In this document: positions 12,330 through 23,024 of the stretch, one piece after another | Numbering within the stretch: position 1 is the first letter of the stretch | How the letters are laid out: every line of letters starts with the position of its first letter | Assembly (NCBI GenBank): GCA_013400155.1 | Contig: VXBM01000876.1 | Location: forward strand, 188,461 to 252,460 | Direction of reading: 5' to 3' | Length of the DNA stretch: 64,000 nt | DNA from: Helopsaltes ochotensis | Lineage: Eukaryota; Chordata; Aves; Passeriformes; Locustellidae | Made by a program: the position numbers and the translations under genes | Notes under the pieces: generated by a model | What the model was told of the DNA's origin: nothing | What the model saw: the letters and a program-made list of their open reading frames with translations, nothing else | The model's database searches: none

Positions 12330-12640
12330 AGCTGGGTGCAGCACGAAGGAGGCAGAGGGAGCAGATGCGGCTGCAGGAGCCGCTCGCTGCATGGCCGGTG
12401 GCCTCGGCTCGGCGACGCGGAACCCGCGGCAGCTGCTGCACGTGGGACCGCGCTCACAGCGCTCCCTCCTCGTGCCCCGAGGTCTTGGCGGGTGAAATCC
12501 ACATCCGAGTGCACCGTGCCAGTTGTTCTCCTTGCTGAGCATGGACTCCTCGGTGCTTTAATTAATTCACCCGCAGCGTGAGCGCCGCCGACTTTGACGC
12601 GCCGCTCGAAGAGTCTGGGCACGTAATTAGCAGGATGGAA
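12330..12640. promoter_or_regulatory. Short CpG island, possible promoter or enhancer
   Basis: By hand count there are about 30 CpG dinucleotides between 12341 and 12630, against very few in the kilobases on either side. GC content is visibly high, with clusters such as GGCGACGCGG and GCGCCGCCG. The right edge passes through TTAATTAATT and CACGTAATTAGC, which are homeodomain-like sites, and then a SOX-like AACAAAG near 12640. Unmethylated CpG islands in vertebrates usually mark promoters or developmental enhancers. Overlapping open frames on both strands (up to 137 residues) match nothing I know and are a by-product of low stop-codon density in GC-rich DNA. No TATA box or clear first-exon donor was identified, so the direction of any transcript is undetermined. 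Confidence 0.5.
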
Positions 12641-13976
12641 CAAAGACTAATGGACTGATGGAAACGGCGGACTGGAAACATGCAGGCAAAGAGAGGAGTG
12701 GAATTTTAGTGAGACAGACAAATCTAACTTGAACTCATTCTGGCAGAGGCTGCCATCACACAATATACATATATATGCGCACAATATTTTTAAAAAATTT
12801 TCGCTCATTTCCCTGAGTGTCCCAAAGGCTTTGTGGTTTGAAAAATGACTCCTTTTAGTTCAAAGTTGTACCTGGAGTTGTATTTAAAAATTATGTCTAG
12901 TCATATTTTTGTTTGGCTTAAGAACACTTGGGGCAGTTGGAAAAAGAAAAATCATAGCTTTCATTTCCTTTTGTTCTTGAAATGCTGCTTTATGTACCCT
13001 ATGCAGCAAGACGAAAACCTAAAAAAAATGGGGAAATTAAATCACAGCAATAAAATATGAAGGCATTCCTTTGACTTACCCAATAAATGTGCTAGTCCAG
13101 ATAAATAAAAAATGTGTATATTCTTCTACTGTTCTTCTTAAATACGTTTCCCCCCTCTTCTCTCTCAATTCTTCTATGCCAGGGCACAACCTTCCAGGTA
13201 GTTCTTTTTAATTCCTGAAATCAGACAGCAGGAATGCAAGTTTTCATGTGGTACTCATTTCTGACTTTACAGATCTGGCCAAACTTCTAATTTACACAAC
13301 TAGTATGTTCAGGTAGGTACTTTTCTAAAATAAATGAAAGGTAAGTATAGCTCCAATTTTTCATCAAACATGTCCACTCCTAAATTTACCAGGAAAGTGA
13401 ATGGTTTGAGCCAAATATATTAATGTAAAATTTTTGGTCAAACCTTTAATGTAGAAGAAAGCTACTACAAAAAAAATTGAAGTCAAATTAAACCTGAATT
13501 AGATAAAAATAATCCAGAGAACACTATCAAGTAGTACAATGACATGTTAATGGTTTAAATAATAGCATTTATTCAATCAATTATCTATCTTTAGGCTCAA
13601 CAATATAAAGTACTGTAAAGAACAAAGAAAAGGAAAATTGATGCCTTTGGTCTCAGATTCAGATCAAAGATTTTCATGCTGTACATCTTAAGTAAGTGGC
13701 TAATAACTACAGGATATTCAAAGATGTCACCTACTTATCCCATGACTACCTGAAGTTTTCCCCTTTGCACAGAAAAATATTTACTGCATCTATGAAAAGC
13801 TGATTTCAGGCAGCTACAGGGACCTGATCTGGTATGTGCTAATTGGAAAGAAATGTGCATAGAAGTGTCCCAAAAACCCAGATGATTGCCTTGATCAGCA
13901 GTCTAGGTAATTAGGACTCTATTTCTGGGGTTTCATAATTTGGAATGCAGTGTTGTAGTGTTGTCACCAATAAAGA

Positions 13977-13996
13977 TTTTTTTTTTAAAAAAAAAA
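13977..13996. repeat. T10-A10 palindromic homopolymer block
   Basis: Ten T directly followed by ten A, which is self-complementary. It is probably low-complexity sequence. It also stands right after the poly(A)-signal-like AATAAA near 13969. Confidence 0.9.
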
Positions 13997-14833
13997 TGGA
14001 ACACTCCATCTTGTATTACATGTAGAATTCATTGTCTCCAGATAACTCTGCATTTCTTTGCTATTGCTTGTAAAATCTTTATGTTTCTTAAGAAATACCC
14101 TTATTTCACTTTCAGGAAACAGGGCAACATTTTCACACTCAACAGTTCCCTACAGAAATCCAGGCTTTTGTATGAGAATTAAAGAAACAGCAAACGGGCA
14201 CAAATAAAAAAAAAGGGTCAAAGCATGAGGATTTTTAGGTACATCTCAGAGAACAAAACCTGTCCAAATGGGAATAAAGAAACCTTTCAATGTGGCAGGT
14301 CTTTCAAAAGGTTTTCCACCTCTGATTCATGCTGACTAACTCACATGAGCCTCTTTTCCGTGTTCAGTGCTACAGTAAAATCCCAAATAATATCCAATTT
14401 AAGAAAGAGCTAGTGTCAGCTGCCAATCAACACAAGTCCTGCTTTGCTATGTATCCAATTTATTCTCTAAGAGGAGCCCCAGGTGTAGTTTGCTGCTCGC
14501 TTTATTTTGAATTTCTCTTACACTTTTGCAGCTTGGTTTTACTTGTCTTTACCACTCTGGATGAAGCTGTTGCAGGGTGTTCATATCCTGCACCGTGCAC
14601 ATGCAGCACAGTGGTTCCTGCTGGTGTTCCAGAGCTGTTCATTATTGTCAGCATCCAGCACATGGTGATCTTCCTACAGCCTGCCAACCCCATATTTTTC
14701 ATAGATTTTATGCCAAAAAGAACCACAAGTATTATTTTCTTATTTAATAAAATGACTATAATAATACTACATTGCATTTCTATAAATCCCTTTTTATCCA
14801 AGAGCCTTAAAATATTTTGTAGTTTTGGGTTTT

Positions 14834-14846
14834 TGTGTGTGTGTGT
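14834..14846. repeat. (TG)6 microsatellite
   Basis: Short uninterrupted TG run. Confidence 0.9.
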
Positions 14847-14888
14847 TTATTTTCCTGGATATAATGCTATGAATTTTTCTATCTGCCA

Positions 14889-14996
14889 CCCCCCCCCCAA
14901 AAAAAAAACAACCAAAAAAAAACCCAAAACAAACCCAAAAAACAAAACAAAACAACAACAACAAAAAAAACAAACCAAAAAACCCAAACAAAAAAC
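14889..14996 (+). repeat. C10-A10 then A/C-rich low-complexity tract
   Basis: Ten C are followed by ten A, then about 90 bases of A-runs interrupted by C, CC and CCC. It is translated as a Lys/Thr/Pro/Asn-rich tail in one strand's open frame and a Phe/Gly-rich one in the other, which produces spurious long frames. Confidence 0.9.
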
Positions 14997-15098
14997 AGCT
15001 CCTTTTAATATACAAAATACCTACTTACCAGCACAAAGCATTTCAACACCATTTTTTTTGCTCAGGAAGTTGTGGATAAAGCCTTGAAGATAAAAGTC

Positions 15099-15215
15099 TT
15101 CAAGGTTGGATGGGGCTTGGAAAAACCTGGTCTAGTGGAAGGTGTCCCTGCCCATGGCAGGGGGTTTGGAACGAGATGATTTGAAGGTCCCTTCCAGCAC
15201 TAACAATTCAGTGAG
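15099..15215 (+). mobile_element. CR1: CR1 LINE, 3'-terminal fragment
   Basis: A forward-orientation copy of the avian CR1 3' end. It shows TTCAAGGTTGGATGGGGCTT, then CTGGTCTAGTGGAAGGTGTC, then CCTGCCCATGGCAGGGGG, then AAGGTCCCTTCCAGCAC. All are hallmark sub-terminal motifs. The terminal ATTCTATG-type octamers are degenerate or missing. It is only about 115 bases long, so heavily 5'-truncated and non-coding. Confidence 0.9.
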
Positions 15216-16152
15216 TTTAAACATGTCAATATGACTACAGCAGTCACAGAAAACAGTATCACAAGCATCCCAGTGCAGAAGTACAGCAGGACAACGTTAG
15301 GAAACACCAGTGTGGACCAATTTGGTGCTCCTGTGGTCACTGCTACCAAGAAAATAAGGCCACAGGTATGGCAACCTACCAGAGCGGATTTAAGGGGAAG
15401 TCGGAGGCATTGCTTGCAAAACTAAAAAACTAAACAGCAAAACAAGAAACGTACCAAGTTTCAATTAAAACATGGCAGAAGCAGGTGAGCTGTTTAGCAT
15501 AGATGCAAACAAAAACACCTTTTGCCCCTCCAGCTCCCAACTAAAAGAAGGTCCTGACGTGGTGAGAACTTGTTCTCTATTCACCCCCGTGAGCAAACTA
15601 TCCTAATGCCTTATGGTAAGTGTCTTCCTTTCACATAACATTTTTGAGTGCTTTGATTTAGAGATTGAAACTCCAAACCAGCACAAATCAGTATTATTTC
15701 TCATAAGTGCTGCAGCAAAGTCTGGAAAAGGAGGGGAGAAGAGATAGGATCACATAGGTCCACAAAAGCTATTACAATACTGTAAGGAAAAGCTCACTTC
15801 TCCTATGCACTTCATCACCTATAGTTATTATATCAGCTGTTTCGTGGGAGGGTCATTGCATTGTGCCACAGTAAAAGCTGCTCACCTATGAAATAAATGT
15901 AGGGCATCATGAGCTGAATTGCAAAATTAATTAAATTTTGGATACTTTTCCACCCAAACCCCTTCTGTACCTAACAACTAAGGAAAAAAATGTTTTTCTA
16001 GATAGGTGTCCAATATGAACCCTTGAAGCTCTGCATGTGAACATCAAGGACAGCACATGACCCTCAGTTTGCTTGAATAAGTTTGGTTGGTTTTTTTTTT
16101 TTTTCAAAAAGGCTGTTATAGTATTGGCCCAGTTCTTATCTCTTGCAGACAG
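15216..16152. other. Non-coding interval, no gene recognised
   Basis: Holds a 64-residue + frame (15231-15425) that contains a plausible donor, CAG|GTATGG, near 15366. It has no good acceptor and no recognised product. A T-run lies at about 16090-16104. Confidence 0.45.
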
Positions 16153-16240
16153 TGGCCCAAATCTTCCCTGTTACACAAGTCCAATCTCACATTGATTTCG
16201 ATGGGTTTCAGCAGAATAACTGAAAAGAGAATTTGGCCCG
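16153..16240. mobile_element. Possible ancient amniote DNA-transposon (MITE) fossil
   Basis: TGGCCCAAATCTTCC on the left and GAGAATTTGGCCC on the right form imperfect inverted ends. Between them are TTACACAAGTCCAAT and CATTGATTTCGATGGG. These resemble the old, palindromic non-autonomous elements spread through reptile and bird genomes, with ends of the type GGGCCAAATTCTG and an internal ATTGANNTCAATGGG. The copy is diverged and boundaries are approximate. The assignment is from memory of the motif pattern, not from a library search. Confidence 0.4.
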
Positions 16241-17499
16241 TAATCTCTGACTATATCGTATAACCAGTAAGTGTTTGGCTAAGATTAGATTCAAAGATAG
16301 CCCAGGAGGATAATTCAAGGACTCCAGAACCTTTATTTACACCAAAGTCTCCTTCCTTTGGGGAAAGCACAAAAAAAAGAAAGTGTCTTTACAGGCACTA
16401 TACTCCTGAAAATCGGGAACACCCTTAACTAATTTGCTGTTTCTTCTCCTCCATCATTAACACAAATAAGAGAAAATACTTATGTTCTAGAACAGGAGTT
16501 GGTTATTCCTTTTTTGAAATCTTCTTTCAAAAACGTGTATGTGGCAATACATGACTGCCTCAGCAAAGGAAATAACTTTCTGCTTCTCTTTAATCCTATG
16601 TACAATGTAATTGGAAACAGCAAATGCCTCCAAACACAGTCATCTACAAAGATTTTCTTTTGACTTCCTTTGAGATGGTTGCCTAAAAACATGGGCCTAG
16701 TTTCTCTTGTGGGCTATTCTGAGCTACTTTATGAGCTCAGGGAAGAGACTTTTTTGAAGCTTGGGCTGAGTACACAAGGTAAGTTCCTACAGCCCCAAGA
16801 CTATCAGTACTTGCAAGGACAGTAAGCTTAAATGCTTGTTCATCATTGAGGAGGTGGCTTATTAGCCTTTGTTCTACTTTCTTCTTTCTCCCTTGCAAAT
16901 TAGCAGGAATTAATCCCCAAAAGCAGAAGTCACCAAGGAAAGAGGACTTGTTACCATTTCACAGCCATGTGGCTGCTTAACTGCTGGATTTTAAAGTTCA
17001 AACATGCTCAAACAGACAAAAAACAACAAGAAAAAAACCTCAAGAACTTCTTCAAAATCTGAATTCTTTAGTCATGCACCACCACTTGATTTATATTACG
17101 AAATATTATGAGGTGAGAAAAAACAATTGTGATTTCTATCCAGCGTGGATGAGAAGGTCAATAAAGATCACAGCCACATTTCCAGATTTTCGAAAAATAT
17201 TCATCTCAACAAATACAGCAGATAGTCTTTTTTTATGAAGTAAACAAACAGCAAAATGCCCAAACTTTGAACCCTTGATGTAAAACAAATCAAGAAATAA
17301 AAAGCAAATGGTAATTCTGCAATCATTTTTCTAATGAGATTACACTCGAAGGCAAAAGGAGTAGGCAAACAGTAAGAGCGCAGGATCAGTGAACTAAAAC
17401 AAGTCCCAGGAGTAACGGGTAACTCAGAGCCACTTTTGCAAGCTTTCTTGTATTTAGATTTTTAATCTATTATACCACTGGAAAGAAAACCTACCCCGG
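16241..17499. other. Non-coding interval, no gene recognised
   Basis: Ordinary AT-rich DNA with short frames only. Nothing recognised. Confidence 0.55.
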
Positions 17500-17900
17500 G
17501 TTTAGGTGCCTGCAGAAATGTAACTTGTGAGGAACGCTTGCAGAGGCGCTGCTCTCTCCCCGCTCTCCAGAGAAGGCACTGCTCAGGGCCACAGGACCAG
17601 CTGCCAGCTGAAGGTCTCCTGTTCCCTTTCCAATTTACCTCAGGCCGTGGTGACAGGCCTGACACACATTTAATTAGCAAACTGCTGGGGCTGCCACGGG
17701 TGCCACAGCCCAGCACGTCTGCTGCTGTCCCTCTGGCTGAGGTTCTCGTCTTGGGAGAATGCTTCAGAGCTGCTTTTGCAGGAGCACTTCAGATCGAATC
17801 CATCATCACTGGCCGTGCGAGGTGAGTCTGGACTTTGCCTTCGGGGTGATGCCCTGACCCTGGTGGAAATCACTCTCTGGGCAGGGACAGCAAGCAGCTG
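17500..17900. other. GC-richer block with splice-like signals
   Basis: A locally GC-rich stretch with scattered CpG. On the + strand a pyrimidine-rich acceptor, CTCTCCCCGCTCTCCAG, ends at 17570, and a perfect consensus donor, GAG|GTGAGT, starts at 17822. They enclose 251 bases that are open throughout in one frame. The predicted peptide shows no family I recognise. It may be an exon of an unannotated transcript, or chance. The block also includes TTTAATTAGC, a homeodomain-type site. Confidence 0.25.
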
Positions 17901-18237
17901 GTGGCAGTTCAGCTCACCACAGATGCAGCCTTGGCAAGAGTCTCAGCCATCTACAGCTCTGGGAGACTGCTACCATCCTTCCTTTGCACCACCAGGAACT
18001 GTAAATAAGGGGATGTAAACACCTGTCTGCAGCTCCTCCTGCGCCCTCCTCTTAACTTGTCCTTCGTTCCTTACCCAGGCTCAGCTCTGTGTGGGTACAA
18101 TCAGTAATGGCTCTTAATATACAGAGAGGGAACACCCCAGTGTTGTCCTTGTCGACTGGTGGAGCAGAATAATTAGACTACTTATTTTACATTTGTGTGG
18201 TGTGGACTCTGAAAGCTATTCCTAAAAGTAATTTCCA

Positions 18238-18276
18238 CAAAAAAACAAAATAAAAAAACCAAACCAAACCAAACAA
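18238..18276 (+). repeat. A/C-rich low-complexity tract
   Basis: A-runs followed by a short (AAACC)n array, another member of the recurrent A/C group. Confidence 0.85.
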
Positions 18277-20774
18277 TTCCAACTTACGCCCGTATGCAAG
18301 ATCAGACTCACTGCACAATTACAGGGAATTGCACTCTGCCAACACTGTTAAATTGAGGACCTCTGGTTTCCTGGCTCTGCTACTGTTGGACAGCTTATGT
18401 TCCTACTGCTTTGCTTCCATCTGTGCTAACAACAGAATCCTTTTTGATTAAAATGTTGCTGAGCTATATTGTGAAAGTTCATTTGAACTGTGCACTTTCC
18501 TCCCATAGAAATATCCCTCCTCCACTTGGATACAAGATATAAGCATTTGCAAGTTACACATTCGGCCTGAGTTATTTCAGAAAGAGTGGGGGAAAAATAG
18601 ATCTTTTAATTAATGTACAGTTTTTCCAGCAAGGAGAAACTTAAGCTCTGGAGGAATAGGCTTTTTCTATTATGTGTATACATATATTGGCTAGGTTTTG
18701 ACTGGTTCGGGGTTGTTTTATTTCTTTTATAATAGAGATAGTTAGCAAAAATTTCAGAAAAAATGCCTGGAGGAAAGTGCAAGTGGAGAATATCCACCCA
18801 TGGGATGTACAGGCTCTGATTTCAGAGCTTTCTGAAATTAAAAGAAAAAAAAAAGAATCTCACTAAAGATCATTTTAAACAAGACACAGAAGGGAACATA
18901 ACGAAGCAAATAAAAACTGAAGTTCTAAACATTGGATTGACTGTACTTCACAAAGAAATCTGAGGACACTGTGGTCTCTACAATAAATCTACCTTTTTTT
19001 CCCCCCTTTTAAATCGTGAGGAACATACAGCATTTCCTGTTCAGAGTAAGACTGATGATTTTATGGTCATTCCAGTTTCTAATAAAGCCATGCTAACTGG
19101 ACAGCCATAGTCAGGTATGCTGTGCAGCAGGTAGGGACATACCTTTTGTCACAGCAAAGACTGGAAAGTCTATTTCCCAACTAAAGGAGAAAGGATAAAA
19201 ATGTAACATATTAAAACAGGGACTAATAAGGAAATTACCAGAGGAAATTAAGATAAATTAGTAATTAATTAGACTGTAATTAGGAGATAATTAGGAAAAT
19301 TAAGGAATTTAGGATGTACATTATACATTCTAGCTAAAACAATAGTTCTAGTTCAAAATCTAATGTCATTAAGCACTTTTGTAATTCTCTGGGACACGTT
19401 TCAGATATTGAAGTAGCAAAGTTGGCATTTTCAGGTGGGCTTTCAGCCAAAACAATATCTCTGTGTTGAAGAACAGTGGATATATTCTTCTTCGAGCAGA
19501 GTTGGATCTATTTCTTGGGAACTGTTCAAAATTCGGGTAGTGATGTAATTCCTGCACTGAAAAAAGATCAGGTCTGAGTCCAGCGTTGAAATGCCTTCAA
19601 GTAAACGAAGCCAGGATTTGGCATTTTGTATCAATCCTGCTGACAGCAGAGAATATTAATGGAAGAGATGGAGACAAACAGAAAACATTCCCGGCATTTC
19701 CAAATCTCAGGATACGCTCATGCCCGTGTTTTGTACCCAGCCTTCTCCTGGAATAGACAGTTCCAGGAAGGGTTGCTTGGGTTGACACAAAGGCAGGTTC
19801 CACAGGTGCTGCGACAGCAGAAGCACTGCTCTCTCTCACACTGCTGGCCACACCTCTACTAATAGCAGAAGTAAGATCCTCTTTGTTTTCACTGCACTCC
19901 AGAGCTCCGGTGCCACTCAGATCCAAGGTTTACTTGGAACATGCATTATTTAGTAGGTTGCAGTGCAGCCCTTGGCAGGTGCAGCCAGGAGCAGGCATTA
20001 TGTGCAGTTCAGAGCTCGTGGGTCCAACTTAACCACGCTTTTGGAGCAAGTTCTTACCCTTCTGCAAAACACAAAACTGCATCCACGCAGCGGGAAAAGG
20101 TCTGTTTGTAACAACTCTGTGACACTGGACTTCAGCTATTCCAAAGCAATCCATTTTCTGACAGGCTTAATCAGGAGTAAATTTAGGTTCAAAATTATTA
20201 AGCTGAAACAAGCCTCTCTGCCTGTTATTCCCAACTGATATGAATTCTTCTTAGACCATAAAGTCACAAAGCTAAAGCCTGATTAAAAATAATAAAAAAA
20301 AAAAGAGCATACACTATTTTCTCCATGATGAAATAGCTCTCACTCTTCAATGAGTTTAAACATGCAATTACATTTGAGGACTGATGTCAGATAAACGCTG
20401 AACTTCTCTTCAGGCAGTGAGCTATATCTTTATACTCACTAGGTACTGCTTTGAGCCACAGGCCAGCTTCAGGAAAACTGTCCTTGTTGCTGATAAAGAG
20501 GCTTGAGCAGTTTGTGGGATGTTTCTGGGAGAAATCCTGAGGAAGTAATACCCCAAAATTTACATGAAAAAACAGGGGCAAATGTTTTTGGTTTTGTTCT
20601 GTAATTCTGTTCCTGCTGTCTCTTTCATCAGAAGTACATCAAAATATATATAATACATGAATATAAAGAGTCTATTATTTACATGGCATTAATTACCTGG
20701 ATGGAAAACACACTTGCCAAAGAAATCTGTGTAGGAACCATGGGAGTGAGCCACTAAAACACAATCATCCCTTA

Positions 20775-20822
20775 AATAAATATAACTACACCACAATAAA
20801 TATAACTACACTGCAATAAATA
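20775..20822. repeat. 20-bp tandem repeat, about 2.4 copies
   Basis: The unit AATAAATATAACTACACYRC is repeated with starts at 20775, 20795 and 20815 (the last partial). Copies differ at two adjacent positions. Confidence 0.9.
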
Positions 20823-21340
20823 GCAGAAGCATGCACTACAGTCAGAGAGGAGGAGTAGAATAATATATTCAATTGTAAATCACTGTGAATGGAAATTTAG
20901 GCAGGCATAATACAATTACCCGACTGGAGGTCAAATGCAATTTCACAGGGTGAATAGCAGACTATGACCATGTATCTGTTTAATTTTTTTAATTTCAGAA
21001 TGATCCAGCTATTATTTAACATTTTGAAATATATTTAATTTTTCATATGCTGTTCCTGTGAACACAGTTAATTAATATAGCAGACAATTATAATTTGCAT
21101 AATTTTCACAAGTAACACTTTAGTTAATGTTTGGAGTTTTTTATTCCAGCCCCCCGTTTAAACTAAAAAGGCAAAGAGTGCAAAGTAGACAGAGACTACT
21201 GACCAGAGAACTCATCTGAAATCACATCAAAACTACCTATCATTATAATGGGAATAGATGAATTTTCTGGAGAAGAACAGTACTATAAGATATAATTAAC
21301 AGAGGTAGGGCATTAAAATTATTTTTCTCATGAATATTCA

Positions 21341-21359
21341 TACATACATATATATATAT
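21341..21359. repeat. TACA/TA microsatellite
   Basis: TACATACA followed by a (TA)n run. Confidence 0.9.
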
Positions 21360-22979
21360 GAGGAAAACTTCAGAAATATCTTACTGACCTATAAATCCTC
21401 CATGAAATATAAGAAACAAAACAAATGCAAATTAGTGAGTCCAGGTTTTAGCTTTCAACACCACACCAACTATCTCTCCAAGAGTTCTGGCTTGTGGTCA
21501 GTCTCAAGCTGGGGCTCACAAAAATGAGGATCTTGTTCTTTAAGTCTTTCCTCATGCTTTGGAGCTAGTCTTTGCTACCTACACCTTTTATTGTTACCTA
21601 CTGATACTCAGAGTTTTTTTTTACTTCCTTTCCTTGAAGATCTTGATTCTGTAATGCACACAAGAAACAAAATAGCACACAAAATAGCCAGGCTTTTTTG
21701 AAAATGCGAATTTTTTCATCATGTTGATTCAGAGTCAGAAGAACAACTCCAAACAGAGGTGCTTGGGTCAATTTTACCTCTGAGACACTGCTGTAAACAA
21801 ATCAACATTCATGAAAATGTTTCTCTCTTTCACTGGCCAGTGTCCTTGTTAGCTTTTAAAACCAACCAAGAATAAAAAAGTAATTATTTTTGAAGATGTG
21901 GTTTTAACCAGTCTTTTAGAGGCTGCCATAAATACCTGATTGATGGTATTCAGATTGACGCAGATAGTTATAACTTACAAAATATAATGCTTATCACAGA
22001 AAATTGCATGTATTGCTCATCACCTTAAAAACCTTTAGTACTGCCCCCATAAATACAGTGCTTCATCACCAAGACACTGAGTTGGATCAGCGCTGGCTCT
22101 TCCTGACACTTCTGCACTACGTACCTGTCTCATTTTGTTAGCTTAATAAACTGGTTCCCAGGTCAACCCCACAAGTACAGTGTGGTCTCTGCCTTAAAAA
22201 AAATAAAAATTAACAACATGATTCAGCTGATACATATTTTAGAGGCATTCATCCTTGCAGTACTTAGTGACTTCTTTTGGCCAGGAATCAGCAATGAGCA
22301 GCAGTGTGAAGCAATATTTTCTGCTGCATTGTTTCCGCCTTGTGAAGACTGGAAACAAATAAAAATACAGTTCAGTTTCATTAATTTAAAAAAAAGTTCT
22401 CTGAAAAAATCATTTTCTGTGCTCATCAGCCATTCCCTGGGTGGGGACATATATGCTGTACACCTGAAACACAACTAGGACAGGCCAGTGACACACTGGT
22501 GCCACATCGTTTTCTGAGGCTGTCCCAGAATTAAAGATTTTTTCCTCTGAGTGCAGACTGATAACATCATTGGAGACACAAACCTACCTATAAGAGGTGA
22601 ACTTGGCAACATCAAAACTGAAACCATAGGGTGAAATTTATGTTTACTGTACGTAGCCTAGTTGTTCAAAGAGCTGAGCATGCTGGCACTGGTCCAGAAA
22701 AGCACTTAGAGGACGGCTGGGACTCCTGATGTGCCAAGAGCTCGCCCCAGCAATCAGGGCTTTGCTGGACTGGGGCCTGAGAACGCAGAACCCACCCCGG
22801 ACAACTGGGGCTCCTGTTGGCACCTACTGATAGCAAGGGTGCTGGTGACCACCTCAGAGGGACCTGTGGTACATCAGGAAAACGAGGAATTCCCACCAGG
22901 GGAGCTCCAACTCAGTTAATGAAGGTTTTTACAGTGCCTTTCAACACGGATGTACTTTCATTTGCTTCTGCTGACCAAC

Positions 22980-23024
22980 TATTACTATTATCATTATTAT
23001 TTTTTATTATTATATTTATTTCTC
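22980..23024. repeat. Imperfect (ATT)n microsatellite
   Basis: Interrupted ATT/TTA triplets with a short T-run in the middle. Confidence 0.85.

Larger units (their letters stand above)
12641..14888. other. Non-coding interval, no gene recognised
   Basis: AT-rich DNA beyond the CpG island. It includes an alternating AT/AC stretch at 12763-12782 and a T10-A10 block at 13977-13996. A short TG microsatellite lies at 14834-14846. The 252-residue + frame at 14329-15087 ends in A/C-rich low-complexity DNA and is not a gene. Confidence 0.5.

Noticed and set aside
12142..12643. Overlapping frames of 81-137 residues around the CpG island
   Set aside because: Same reason: open on both strands, with no recognised domain.
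13977..13996. T10-A10 as a terminator-like hairpin
   Set aside because: This is nuclear vertebrate DNA, and a homopolymer dyad in AT-rich sequence needs no functional explanation.
14329..15087. 252-residue open frame, + strand, the longest in the window
   Set aside because: Its last quarter is A/C-rich low-complexity DNA read as Lys/Thr/Asn, and the rest has no domain or gene-like composition. No splice context.
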